From contig DATIYT010000055.1 of NCBI GenBank assembly GCA_035517495.1, positions 1 through 64,000 of the forward strand: a DNA stretch of 64,000 nt, written 5' to 3'. The notes under the pieces are model-generated. The model worked only from the letters and a program-made list of their open reading frames with translations, made no database searches and was not told the origin of the DNA. Shown one piece after another: positions 1 through 8,269 of the stretch (positions are counted from its first letter, which is position 1; every line of letters starts with the position of its first letter). The stretch comes from DASZHJ01 sp035517495 (GTDB lineage: Bacteria > Pseudomonadota > Alphaproteobacteria > ATCC43930 > CGMCC-115725). The translations under genes and the position numbers were made by a program.

Positions 1-327
1 GGTGTTGGCGGAGGTGAGCGTCAGCTTGTATCCGTTCTTGTCGTTGCAGGTTTCCGTGATCTGGACGAGACCGAAAGTCGTCGTCCCCGTTGCCGCGACC
101 GAGAGCGCGGCGGTGGAGGGCGTTCCCGCCGTGAAGGTCGCAGGGTTGCCGTTAGTGGTCGTGGCGAGCACGATGCTGCACGTCAGCGGCACCGCCGCAC
201 TGATTACCAGCGACTGAGTGGTCGCGGCTTGTCCGCTGTCGCTGGCGCTGAAGAGCAGAGCGCCAGCGGCAAGCGCGGCGAGCGCGAGATTGGGAATGCG
301 CCCACTGTTGCGGCGGATGTTGGCCAT
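1..327 (-). CDS. Exported protein, 3' end beyond window (possible spore-coat-U/pilin-like fold)
   Basis: The minus-strand frame opens at ATG 327 and stays open to the window edge, giving 109 residues of an incomplete protein. A GGAGG ribosome site lies nine bases before the start. The N-terminus is a clear signal peptide: basic MANIRRN, then a hydrophobic alanine/leucine stretch, with likely cleavage after the QAA near residue 36. The mature part is rich in Ala, Thr and Val, has a Cys in a VPLTCSI context and a second Cys in TETCND, followed by NGYKLTLTSAN. Two spaced cysteines in a small beta-rich exported protein recall spore-coat-protein-U or fimbrial subunits. This is resemblance only. 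No function is assigned. Confidence 0.7.
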   Translation of the reverse strand, partial: MANIRRNSGRIPNLALAALAAGALLFSASDSGQAATTQSLVISAAVPLTCSIVLATTTNGNPATFTAGTPSTAALSVAATGTTTFGLVQITETCNDKNGYKLTLTSANT

Positions 328-403
328 GATGAAGGTCCTCCAATTGCGTGCCTTGTGGCGTCGCGTGCCCGTACGACTGCCCTCATAAAGCTTATCACGA
401 AGG

Positions 404-433
404 CTAGTAGCACGCTAAACTAGTATCTGTCAA
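404..433 (-). promoter_or_regulatory. Candidate promoter for the exported-protein gene
   Basis: Read on the minus strand, a perfect TTGACA -35 box (428-433) is followed after 18 bases by TACTAG (404-409), a weak -10 match. It sits about 80 bases before the ATG at 327. The -35 is strong, the -10 only three of six. Confidence 0.35.
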
Positions 434-804
434 CGAGCTGCCCAAACTCGCTGAATGATATCGGAAAATCCGCCTGACCTTCAGGTCGAGAACCCGTCTG
501 ACGGGCGAATGTGAAGCTGAATTGACCCGTAAGGGACTAACTTTGGCATGCTCTCGCTTGATACTCCTCCGAAATGATGAGTTTCCGTCTGCCCCACAGG
601 CCGGTCGTTACTCGGCCTATAGTTTCGAGCTCGACGGCATTTCGCGCCGTTTTGGCGGTGCTCGCCGCGCCGCTCTCGCCCCGGCGCGCACAGATGGTCT
701 CAATGCGCCTTCAAAGCACCAGGCCCCGCCCGATGCGGCCCGCGGCACCGTGGTTATGACCCTCACCGCCAATTGAGGGCGACCGCCACGTGGGGCCCGC
801 CCGG
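434..804. other. Intergenic stretch without a recognised gene
   Basis: About 370 bases lie between the promoter of the leftward exported-protein gene and the hrcA promoter. Short open frames exist here, but none has a convincing ribosome site or a recognisable product. I see no tRNA and no CIRCE-type inverted repeat. Confidence 0.5.
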
Positions 805-833
805 TTGACGCTCGGTGGACCTCTCCCTACATT
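805..833 (+). promoter_or_regulatory. Sigma-70-like promoter of hrcA-grpE
   Basis: TTGACG (805-810) and TACATT (828-833) are separated by exactly 17 bases. The expected transcription start near 840 lies 47 bases before the ATG at 887. The promoter overlaps an upstream in-frame GTG at 815, which argues against that GTG being the hrcA start. Confidence 0.6.
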
Positions 834-886
834 CCCCGGCACTTCCTGCATCTCCCCCGAGGGATTTCGCACCGCACGGGATCGCC

Positions 887-1945
887 ATGGCGCCGCTCGT
901 TCCCAAGCCTTTGATCAGCGAGCTCAATGATCGCAGCCGAGAGATTTTCCGGCAGATCGTTGATGCCTATGTGGAAACCGGCGAGCCCGTGGGTTCGCGC
1001 ACCCTGTCGCGCCGCTCGGCGCTCGAATTGTCGCCCGCCACAATCCGCAACGTGATGGCCGACCTGGAGGAGGCGGGACTGCTTTATTCGCCGCACACCT
1101 CGGCGGGACGGCTGCCGACCGAGGCGGGGCTTCGTCTGTTCGTGAACGGACTCTTGGAGGTGGGCGGACTTTCCGAGGAGGAGCGTGCCGAGATCGAGGC
1201 GCGATGCGCCGCGAGCGGCAAGAGCCTGGCGCAGGCGCTGGAGGAGGCGACCGCGACCTTGGCGGGCCTCGCGCGCTGTGCCGGACTCGTGCTTGCGCCC
1301 AAGACCGAGCGGCCGCTCAGGCATCTCGAATTCGTGCCGCTGTCGCCGGGTCGGGCGCTGGTGGTGATGGTGACCGAGGACGGCCTCGTCGAGAACCGCA
1401 TCGTCGAGGTGCCCATGGGCGTGCCTCCCTCGACCCTGGTTCAGGCGAGCAACTATCTGAACGCGCGGCTGGTAGGCCGCACCTTCGAGGATGCCAAGGC
1501 GCAGCTTGCCGCCGACATCGAATCACAGCGCGCGCAGCTCGACGAGCTGACGCAAAAGGTGGTTCAGGCGGGGCTCGTCTCTTGGGCCGGCGGCAGCGAA
1601 GGGTCGGCGTTGATCGTGCGCGGGCAGGCGAAGCTTCTGGAGGACGTGACGGCGCTTGCCGACCTCGAGCGCCTGCGCACGCTCTTCGACATGCTGGAGA
1701 CCAAGGAGACCATGCTGCGCCTGCTCGATTCCGCGCGCGAAGGCGAGGGCGTGCAGATTTTTATCGGCGCCGACAACCCGCTGTTTGGCGTCGCAGGCTG
1801 CTCGATGATCGTCGCGCCCTATACCAATCGGAACGAGCAGATGGTGGGCGCGATCGGTGTCATCGGCCCCACGCGCATCAATTACGCCCGCATCATTCCG
1901 CTGGTGGACTACACCGCGAAAGTGCTGGGCCGACTTATCGGCTAA
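887..1945 (+). CDS. hrcA: Heat-inducible transcription repressor HrcA
   Basis: The 352-residue product has the HrcA layout. An N-terminal winged-helix region (about residues 10-80) contains ELNDRSREIFRQIVDAYVET, GEPVGSRTLSRR and LSPATIRNVMADLEEAGLL. A GAF-like dimerisation domain ends in VDYTAKVLGRLI. HrcA represses heat-shock operons by binding CIRCE operators and is kept active by GroEL. No CIRCE (TTAGCACTC-N9-GAGTGCTAA) was seen in this window, so its targets, typically groESL, are probably elsewhere. ATG 887 is preferred over GTG 815 because a good promoter covers the GTG and the shorter protein fits the family length. grpE follows after 25 bases. Confidence 0.95.
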   Translation: MAPLVPKPLISELNDRSREIFRQIVDAYVETGEPVGSRTLSRRSALELSPATIRNVMADLEEAGLLYSPHTSAGRLPTEAGLRLFVNGLLEVGGLSEEERAEIEARCAASGKSLAQALEEATATLAGLARCAGLVLAPKTERPLRHLEFVPLSPGRALVVMVTEDGLVENRIVEVPMGVPPSTLVQASNYLNARLVGRTFEDAKAQLAADIESQRAQLDELTQKVVQAGLVSWAGGSEGSALIVRGQAKLLEDVTALADLERLRTLFDMLETKETMLRLLDSAREGEGVQIFIGADNPLFGVAGCSMIVAPYTNRNEQMVGAIGVIGPTRINYARIIPLVDYTAKVLGRLIG

Positions 1946-1970
1946 CAAATTCGGGACGGCAGAGCGAACG

Positions 1971-2561
1971 ATGAGCGATCAGCGAAACGGCGCGCCGGCG
2001 AACGGTGCGGAACAGGAACAACAGCGCGGCGAAGGTGAAGCCTCGCTGGAGCAGCGCCTCGCCAAGGCGGAAGCCGAGGCGGCGGATTTGAAGGACAAAT
2101 TGCTGCGCGCGCTGGCGGAGACCGAGAATGTGCGCCGCCGCGCGGACCGCGAAACGCAGAGTGCCGGCAAATACGCAATCGAGCGATTCGCCAAGGACCT
2201 GCTCGACGTGGCCGACAATCTCCGCCGTGCGCTGGCAAGCGTGCCGGAGCATCAGGTCGACGACGAACTGACGCGCACGCTGCTCGCGGGCGTCGCCGCG
2301 ACCGAGCGGGTTCTGCTCGCGGCTTTCGAGCGCCACGGCGTGCGCCGCCTCGATCCCAAGGGCGAGCGCTTCGATCACAATTTCCATCAGGCGGTCTTCG
2401 AGGCCGAGAACACCGGCAAGCCCGCGGGCACCGTGATCGAAGTGCTGGCGCCGGGTTATCTTCTGCACGACCGGTTGCTGCGCCCGGCCATGGTGGGCGT
2501 CGCCAAGGGAGAAGCAAAACCGCCGGAGCCGCCGACCGAACGCTTCGACGCGGTGGTGTGA
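1971..2561 (+). CDS. grpE: Nucleotide exchange factor GrpE
   Basis: This 196-residue protein begins with a polar, Gln/Glu-rich N-terminus and a long coiled coil (about residues 22-80). The C-terminal beta domain contains GVRRLDPKGERFDHNFHQAVFE and the signature GTVIEVLAPGYLLHDRLLRPA. GrpE dimers release ADP from DnaK and so reset the chaperone cycle. It lies 25 bases after hrcA, in the common hrcA-grpE operon. The partner genes dnaK and dnaJ follow 1.3 kb downstream, behind their own promoter. Confidence 0.96.
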   Translation: MSDQRNGAPANGAEQEQQRGEGEASLEQRLAKAEAEAADLKDKLLRALAETENVRRRADRETQSAGKYAIERFAKDLLDVADNLRRALASVPEHQVDDELTRTLLAGVAATERVLLAAFERHGVRRLDPKGERFDHNFHQAVFEAENTGKPAGTVIEVLAPGYLLHDRLLRPAMVGVAKGEAKPPEPPTERFDAVV

Positions 2562-2563
2562 CT

Positions 2564-2753
2564 CCGTAGCGCGGGTCAGCGGAGCGCAACCCGCCGTCAA
2601 TGCTCGTGGCCCGCGATGGCGGGTTACGCCTTCGGCTCACCCGCCCTACGGATTACGGATAAACGGCGTGGGGCGGGTCAGCGGAGCGCAAGCCGCCGTC
2701 AATGCTCGTGGCCCGCGATGGCGGGTTTCGCGTTCGGCTCACCCGCCCTACGG
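2564..2753. repeat. Two tandem copies of an extragenic palindromic element
   Basis: Copies at 2564-2651 and 2670-2753 are nearly identical. Both contain a GGTCAGCGGAGCGCAA core, a shared middle that includes GCTCGTGGCCCGCGATGG, and a right end reading CTCACCCGCCCTACGG. Each copy is itself an inverted repeat: the CCGTAG...GCGGGT left arm pairs with ACCCGCCCTACGG. They fill the gap between the convergent grpE and DUF1848 genes and could fold into large hairpins that end transcription from both sides. Confidence 0.8.
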
Positions 2754-2757
2754 CCCC

Positions 2758-3627
2758 CTAGCCCAATACCTCGGCTGCGGGATCGATGGCCTTAAGCCGC
2801 GCCCGCGCGGCCCCTCGGCTCGCGACGGCGTAGCAGTAAACGCAGCCCTGGGTACAGGTATCGTAGGCGCCGATATCACGGGACTCCGCACAAAGGCAGC
2901 CCGGGCGATTGCCACGCTCTCGGGCCAAGACCGGCCGCCCGGCGATCTCCGACAAGCGGCCGGCATCGACACAGCGAGCGGCCTCAATGCCGGGCTGAAG
3001 CAGCGTCGGCTCGGTGCAGAGTGTCGCTCGCATTCCCTCCGCCCTGGCGATCACGGCGAGCGCCTCCAGCAATGCCCGCTTTTCCTGGAGTTCAGGGTCC
3101 CACCAGACAAACCCATGTCGGCGCGCCGAAAGATCGAGGTTGCGCTTGCTCTTGCGATAGGGATCGGCGAATGAAACGACCGCCTCGTTGGTCCTGTGGG
3201 CGAGGGCCGATGCGATCCGCGCGAAGTTTTGCAGATGCCATTCCGCGGGGGTCAGCGACGAGATCAGGATCGGGTCATAGCGCCAGACCGTCGCATGGGG
3301 TCCCCAGCGGAGGCTGAGATCCCGGAATTGCGCCAGCGCCGCCGCCAGGTCGATCACCCCAGGCTCGAGCTCCCGAGGATACCCCGTGATCGTGAACTGC
3401 ACCATGAAGGGGGCGCGTTGGGCGATTTCCGGCAGGGCCGCCATCAACGGCTGCATATGTCGCGTCCAGAACACGAATGCCGTGACTTCGCCCAAGCGGA
3501 GTGAAACCTCATAGGTGCCGCTACCATAGGGATTACGAACGCGCGCGAACCCCGCCGCGAGGCGGGAGAGGAACCAGCGGCTGTGAAAGGCCGGGATATC
3601 GGTGCGGTAGCTCGCCGATACGATCAT
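2758..3627 (-). CDS. DUF1848 family protein with C-terminal C-x3-C-x2-C cysteine motif
   Basis: The 289-residue product starts MIVSASYRTDIPAFHSRWF, the hallmark opening of the DUF1848 family. It continues with RNPYGSG, FWTRHMQPL, FTITGYPRELEPGV and WRYDPIL. The C-terminus carries CLCAESRDIGAYDTC and then CTQGCVYCYA, a C-x3-C-x2-C spacing like the 4Fe-4S loop of radical SAM enzymes but at the wrong end of the protein. The substrate is unknown. A GGGGATCG ribosome site supports ATG 3627; the longer open frame would run over the dnaK promoter region. It is divergent from dnaK. Confidence 0.85.
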   Translation of the reverse strand: MIVSASYRTDIPAFHSRWFLSRLAAGFARVRNPYGSGTYEVSLRLGEVTAFVFWTRHMQPLMAALPEIAQRAPFMVQFTITGYPRELEPGVIDLAAALAQFRDLSLRWGPHATVWRYDPILISSLTPAEWHLQNFARIASALAHRTNEAVVSFADPYRKSKRNLDLSARRHGFVWWDPELQEKRALLEALAVIARAEGMRATLCTEPTLLQPGIEAARCVDAGRLSEIAGRPVLARERGNRPGCLCAESRDIGAYDTCTQGCVYCYAVASRGAARARLKAIDPAAEVLG

Positions 3628-3690
3628 CGTTCGATCCCCATGCCCTGGCCGACCCCGTTGGAAAAGCAGGGGTCTTGCTCCACCTGCTCG

Positions 3691-3719
3691 CTTGCAATGT
3701 GCTGGCAGATACTTATATA
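3691..3719 (+). promoter_or_regulatory. RpoH (sigma-32) heat-shock promoter of dnaK
   Basis: CTTG (3691-3694) and CTTATATA (3712-3719) are separated by 17 bases. This matches the alphaproteobacterial RpoH pattern CTTG-N17/18-CYTATNT. The predicted start is about 100 bases before the dnaK ATG. Confidence 0.75.
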
Positions 3720-3826
3720 CGCCCAGGGTTCGCGCGGCGCTTCCCGCCGCCGAGCCGAAATCATTCTCGGGGGGCCATGGAGCGCCTTTACGGGCTCCGA
3801 GGTCCTGCCGGCAAACAGAGGTGACC

Positions 3827-5767
3827 ATGAGCAAAGTTATTGGGATCGATCTCGGCACGACCAATTCCTGCGTTGCCGTGATGGAGGGAAAAAGCGCGAA
3901 GGTGATCGAGAATGCCGAGGGCGCGCGTACCACGCCCTCCATGGTGGCATTCACCGAGGGCGGCGAGCGGCTGGTGGGGCAATCGGCGAAGCGCCAAGCC
4001 GTCACCAATCCCGAGAACACCTTTTATGGCGTGAAGCGCCTGATCGGGCGTCGCTTCGACGATCCCATGGTGAAGAAGGAGACGGATCTCGTCCCCTTCA
4101 AGGTCCTCCGTGGCGATAACGGTGACGCTTGGGTCGAGAGCCGCGGCAAGAAATACGCGCCTTCCCAGATCAGCGCCTTCGTGCTGCAGAAGATGAAGGA
4201 AACCGCCGAAGCCTATCTGGGCGAGACTGTTACCGAGGCGGTCATCACCGTCCCCGCCTATTTCAATGACAGCCAACGTCAGGCGACCAAGGATGCCGGC
4301 AAGATCGCCGGCCTCGAAGTGTTGCGCATCATCAACGAGCCGACGGCCGCGGCGCTCGCCTACGGCCTCGAGAAGAAAGGCACCGGCACCATCGCGGTCT
4401 ATGACCTCGGCGGCGGCACCTTCGACATCTCCGTGCTCGAAATTGGCGACGGCGTCTTCGAGGTCAAATCCACCAACGGCGACACCTTTCTCGGCGGCGA
4501 GGATTTCGACAAGCGCGTCATCGATTACCTCGCGGACGAATTCAAGAAGGAACAGGGTATCGACCTGCGCAGCGACCGCCTCGCTCTGCAGCGCCTCAAG
4601 GAGGCCGCGGAGAAGGCCAAGATCGAGCTCAGCTCTTCGATGCAGACCGAGGTGAACCTGCCGTTCATCACCGCGGACCAGACCGGGCCCAAGCATCTCA
4701 CGATCAAGCTTACGCGCGCAAAGCTCGAGGCTCTGGTGGACGACCTCATTCAAAAGACCATCGAGCCCTGCAAGAACGCGCTGCGCGACGCGGGCCTCAA
4801 GGCGTCCGAAATCCAGGAAGTGATCCTGGTGGGCGGCATGACCCGCATGCCCAAGGTCATCGAGATCGTGAAGCAGTTCTTCGGAAAGGAGCCCAATCGC
4901 AGCGTCAACCCCGACGAAGTGGTTGCCGTGGGCGCGGCGATCCAGGCGGGCGTGCTGAAGGGCGAAGTCAAGGACGTGCTGCTGCTGGACGTGACCCCGC
5001 TCTCCCTGGGCATCGAGACCCTGGGCGGCGTCTTTACCCGGCTCATCGACCGCAACACCACGATCCCCACCAAGAAGAGCAACGTGTTTTCGACCGCGGA
5101 GGACAACCAGACCGCGGTCACCATCCGCGTCTTCCAAGGCGAGCGCGAGATGGCGGCCGACAACAAGCTGTTGGGCCAGTTCGACCTGGTGGGAATCCCG
5201 CCGGCGCCGCGCGGCATGCCGCAGGTCGAGGTCACTTTCGACATCGACGCCAACGGCATCGTCAGCGTCTCCGCCAAGGACAAAGCGACCGGCAAGGAGC
5301 AGCAGATCCGCATCCAGGCTTCGGGCGGTCTCTCGCAAGCCGACATCGACAAGATGGTGAAGGACGCCGAGGCGCACGCGGATGAGGACAAGAAGCGCCG
5401 CGAGCTGGTCGAGGCGAAAAACCAGGCCGAGGGTTTGGTCCACAAGACCGAGCGCGACCTGACCGAAGCCGGCGACAAGTTCGGCGGGGCCGATCGTCAG
5501 GCGGTCGAGAGCGCGGTTGCCGCGCTCAAGAGCGCTAGCCAAGGCGACGATGCCGCGGATATCCGCAGCAAGACCGATGCGCTGATGAAAGCCGCCATGA
5601 AGATCGGCGAGGCGATCTACAAGGCGCAGGCTGCGGGCGCCCAGCCCGGTGCCGGCGCCGAAGCCGGACCGCAGGCGGGTGGCGCGGAGACGCAGAAGCC
5701 CGACGACAAGGTGGTCGATGCCGAGTACGAGGAGGTCGACGAAACCAAGAAGCGCGGCCAGGGATGA
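3827..5767 (+). CDS. dnaK: Molecular chaperone DnaK (Hsp70)
   Basis: This is a full-length Hsp70 of 646 residues. The ATPase domain opens MSKVIGIDLGTTNSCV and includes AVYDLGGGTFDISVLEIGDG and the VILVGGMTRMP motif. The linker VLLLDVTPLSLGIETLGG leads into the substrate-binding domain. The tail ends VVDAEYEEVDETKK, close to the usual EEVD-containing cytosolic end. DnaK binds unfolded segments in an ATP-driven cycle with DnaJ and GrpE, both encoded nearby. AGAGGTGACC precedes ATG 3827. The RpoH-type promoter upstream implies heat induction. dnaJ follows after 44 bases. Confidence 0.98.
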   Translation: MSKVIGIDLGTTNSCVAVMEGKSAKVIENAEGARTTPSMVAFTEGGERLVGQSAKRQAVTNPENTFYGVKRLIGRRFDDPMVKKETDLVPFKVLRGDNGDAWVESRGKKYAPSQISAFVLQKMKETAEAYLGETVTEAVITVPAYFNDSQRQATKDAGKIAGLEVLRIINEPTAAALAYGLEKKGTGTIAVYDLGGGTFDISVLEIGDGVFEVKSTNGDTFLGGEDFDKRVIDYLADEFKKEQGIDLRSDRLALQRLKEAAEKAKIELSSSMQTEVNLPFITADQTGPKHLTIKLTRAKLEALVDDLIQKTIEPCKNALRDAGLKASEIQEVILVGGMTRMPKVIEIVKQFFGKEPNRSVNPDEVVAVGAAIQAGVLKGEVKDVLLLDVTPLSLGIETLGGVFTRLIDRNTTIPTKKSNVFSTAEDNQTAVTIRVFQGEREMAADNKLLGQFDLVGIPPAPRGMPQVEVTFDIDANGIVSVSAKDKATGKEQQIRIQASGGLSQADIDKMVKDAEAHADEDKKRRELVEAKNQAEGLVHKTERDLTEAGDKFGGADRQAVESAVAALKSASQGDDAADIRSKTDALMKAAMKIGEAIYKAQAAGAQPGAGAEAGPQAGGAETQKPDDKVVDAEYEEVDETKKRGQG

Positions 5768-5811
5768 GCTGAGCGCGGCGGCGCTGAACTTCGGGGGCGG
5801 CGGTCTGAGCA

Positions 5812-6951
5812 ATGGCGAAGCAGGACTTTTACGAGCAGCTGGGCGTACAGCGTGGAGCCAGCGGCGAGGACATAAAAAAGGCCTATCGCAAGCTCGCGAT
5901 GCAATACCATCCCGACCGCAATGCCGGCGACAAGACGTCGGAGCAGAAGTTCAAGGACATCAGCGAGGCCTATGACGTCCTGAAGGACGAACAGAAGCGC
6001 GCCGCCTACGATCGCTTCGGCCATGCCGCCTTCGAGGGGAACGGCGCCATGCGCGGCGCCTCCGACTTCGGCTTCGCCCAGGGCTTCGCCGACATCTTCG
6101 ACGAGATGTTCGGGGAGTTCATGGGCGGCCGCCGCGGCGGCGGCCAGCAGGCAGCAACGCGCGGCAACGATCTCCGCTACAACATGGAGATCACGCTCGA
6201 GGAAGCATTCAAGGGACGCCAATCGCAGGTGCGCGTGCCCACGCTGGTCGCCTGCGAGAGCTGCAGCGGCACCGGCGCGGAGAGCGGCTCGCGGCCGATC
6301 AACTGCCCGACCTGCCACGGCCACGGCCGGGTGCGCGCGCAACAGGGTTTCTTCACTATCGAACGCACCTGCCCTTCCTGCCATGGCGCCGGTCGCGTGA
6401 TCGAGAATCCCTGCCGGGTCTGCAGCGGCCAGGGACGCGTGCGCCGTGAGAAGACGCTCGCGGTCACGATTCCCGCGGGGGTCGAGGACGGAACCCGCAT
6501 CCGCCTCGCGGGCGAAGGCGAAGCGGGCGTGCGCGGCGGCGCGCCGGGAGATCTCTACATCTTCCTCTCGGTCAAGCCGCACCGCTTCTTTCAGCGCGAC
6601 GGTGCCAACATCCAATGCCGCGTTCCGATCAGCATGACCACGGCGGCGCTTGGCGGCCAGATCGAGGTGCCCGCGATCGACGGCACGCGCGCCAAGCTCA
6701 CGGTACCCGCGGGCTCGCAGAGCGGGCGCCAGTTCCGCCTGAAGGGCCGCGGCATGAGCGTGCTGCGCTCGCCCGCGCGCGGCGACATGTATATCGAGGT
6801 GCTGGTGGAAACGCCGGTCAACCTCACCAAGCGCCAGCAGGAGCTGCTGCGCGAATTCGATCAGGCGGGCGATCTGAAGAAAACCCACCCCGAGAGCGAA
6901 GGCTTCTTCGCGCGGGTCAAGGAGTTCTTCGAGGATCTGCGGTCGGAGTAG
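5812..6951 (+). CDS. dnaJ: Molecular chaperone DnaJ (Hsp40)
   Basis: The 379-residue protein is a type I Hsp40. The J domain has its catalytic HPD at 33-35. A Gly/Phe-rich region contains DFGFAQGFADIF. Four CxxCxGxG zinc repeats follow between about residues 148 and 208 (CESCSGTG, CPTCHGHG, CPSCHGAG, CRVCSGQG), then the two C-terminal beta domains. DnaJ delivers clients to DnaK and stimulates its ATPase. It is probably co-transcribed with dnaK from the heat-shock promoter. Confidence 0.97.
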   Translation: MAKQDFYEQLGVQRGASGEDIKKAYRKLAMQYHPDRNAGDKTSEQKFKDISEAYDVLKDEQKRAAYDRFGHAAFEGNGAMRGASDFGFAQGFADIFDEMFGEFMGGRRGGGQQAATRGNDLRYNMEITLEEAFKGRQSQVRVPTLVACESCSGTGAESGSRPINCPTCHGHGRVRAQQGFFTIERTCPSCHGAGRVIENPCRVCSGQGRVRREKTLAVTIPAGVEDGTRIRLAGEGEAGVRGGAPGDLYIFLSVKPHRFFQRDGANIQCRVPISMTTAALGGQIEVPAIDGTRAKLTVPAGSQSGRQFRLKGRGMSVLRSPARGDMYIEVLVETPVNLTKRQQELLREFDQAGDLKKTHPESEGFFARVKEFFEDLRSE

Positions 6952-7017
6952 CCCGCCAAGTCCGTCCTTTTCGTCATCGCGGGCGAAGCCCAGGGTGAGA
7001 CATCCCCTGGATTGGAT

Positions 7018-7116
7018 TCACCACGGAGGCATTGAGGACACAGAGAAGTTCAGTTTATCAGGGGAGGAGGTGCTTTCGTCTCCTCTGCCTCTGTGATCTC
7101 CGTGTCTCCGTGGTGA
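7018..7116. repeat. Imperfect inverted repeat, CACCACGGAG family
   Basis: The left arm TCACCACGGAGGCATTGAGG and the right arm ending CCGTGTCTCCGTGGTGA are near-complementary around a 35-base loop. The element lies between the convergent dnaJ and TauD genes. Related arms recur at 39976-40066 and, in decayed form, near 41050-41155. Confidence 0.65.
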
Positions 7117-7150
7117 GATTTCTACCGGTCGCCGGTCTCGCTGTCACCCT

Positions 7151-8200
7151 TCACTCACGGCTCGCGACGCGGGTTTCATCCGGCTTAGTCAGAAATGCGA
7201 TCTCGGCGATCCCGCCATAGCCGTTGTGCTGCGGAAACTCCGGCGCCAAGGGGCGGCGATCCCGCGCGCTCAACCATAGCCTCAACATATGCCGTCCCCG
7301 CCCGGGATCAGGCCAATCCTCGAACTCGGTGCGCGAGTGCATGATCGTATAGTTGTTGCAGACCTGGATGTCGCCGAGTTGGAGGTCCATGTTGAGATGG
7401 AACTTGGGGCTCTGGGCGAGCGAGTCCAGGAAGTCGAGCGCGTCCTTCTCCAAGGTGCCGAGCGGTGTTCCCATCTTCTCGTAGGCCGCATTGATCTGGT
7501 TCCGGATGAGACGGCAACTGATGAGGCCGCCCGCGCAGCCGAATACCGGAATAGGGTTTGCGGAAACCGGATCGTCGCCCAAGGCCGCCTCGCGCTTGAT
7601 GTAACGGAAGCCGCGATAGAGCGGCGGCAGGTATTCCGGATGCCGGCGCAGAATCTCGTTGTGCAGGGATATCGAGCTCACGATGCTGCTGAGCCCACCG
7701 GATTTGGCGCGCCGGAGGCACAGCAGCGCGACAATATCGCCGCCATCCGTGTGGAACGGCAAGTGGGCGCGCGTTTCGTAACCCCGCACGTCGATATCGC
7801 CGTAGTTGCGACCGTGGTCGAACACATGTCCCATCAGGTCGCCCATGGGATTCTGGGTTACGCCGAGCCCTAGATGCGTGCCGAGGCCCCAAAGAATGAT
7901 CTCCACGTCCTGGTCGGCATAACGCTCCACCGGCAACCCTCGAAACACCACGAAGCCACGCCCGTGGCTGATCTCCTGGAGTTGCTCGAGAAGTCGCGGT
8001 CCAAGGGAGGGAAGCACGAAATCGGCACGGCGGATGTCGGCGAGCGCAAGGCCGCCGCGCGCCTTGACGCCGGCGAGTGCGGAGTCCAGTTCCGCGAGTT
8101 CTCGCGGCGAGAAGACATGGATCCACGACGGATCATTCGTGATGTCGGGGCCGAGCCAGGCCGATGGTCCGGTCACGATCTCGGTGAAAATCGATGGCAT
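7151..8200 (-). CDS. TauD/TfdA-family Fe(II)/2-oxoglutarate dioxygenase
   Basis: The 349-residue product has the TauD fold features. HFP-like iron ligands HxD occur in PFHTDGGDIVALLCLR, the distal His in NNYTIMHSRTEFEDW, and an Arg for 2-oxoglutarate in the C-terminal HMLRLWLS stretch. Such enzymes hydroxylate small organic substrates using 2-oxoglutarate and O2; this one's substrate is unknown. A GGAG site supports ATG 8200. GTG 8260 is an alternative start only nine bases after the previous gene's stop. It is the last gene of a cupin-DUF1989-dioxygenase operon, so it probably acts in the same small-molecule pathway. Confidence 0.85.
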   Translation of the reverse strand: MPSIFTEIVTGPSAWLGPDITNDPSWIHVFSPRELAELDSALAGVKARGGLALADIRRADFVLPSLGPRLLEQLQEISHGRGFVVFRGLPVERYADQDVEIILWGLGTHLGLGVTQNPMGDLMGHVFDHGRNYGDIDVRGYETRAHLPFHTDGGDIVALLCLRRAKSGGLSSIVSSISLHNEILRRHPEYLPPLYRGFRYIKREAALGDDPVSANPIPVFGCAGGLISCRLIRNQINAAYEKMGTPLGTLEKDALDFLDSLAQSPKFHLNMDLQLGDIQVCNNYTIMHSRTEFEDWPDPGRGRHMLRLWLSARDRRPLAPEFPQHNGYGGIAEIAFLTKPDETRVASRE

Positions 8201-8269
8201 GGCGCCGCTCCGGAAGCTTCGCTGCTCGATGTCGAATTTGCCGCGAACGGCCGAACTCACCGCGGCAGA

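Noticed and set aside
805..886. Longer HrcA start at GTG 815
   Set aside because: The GTG lies inside a 17-base-spaced promoter, so it would not be in the message.
3788..5812. A 674-codon minus-strand open frame opposite dnaK
   Set aside because: It mirrors dnaK. The translation is low-complexity Leu/Ala/Arg/His, as expected for antisense of a GC-rich gene, and has no family signature.
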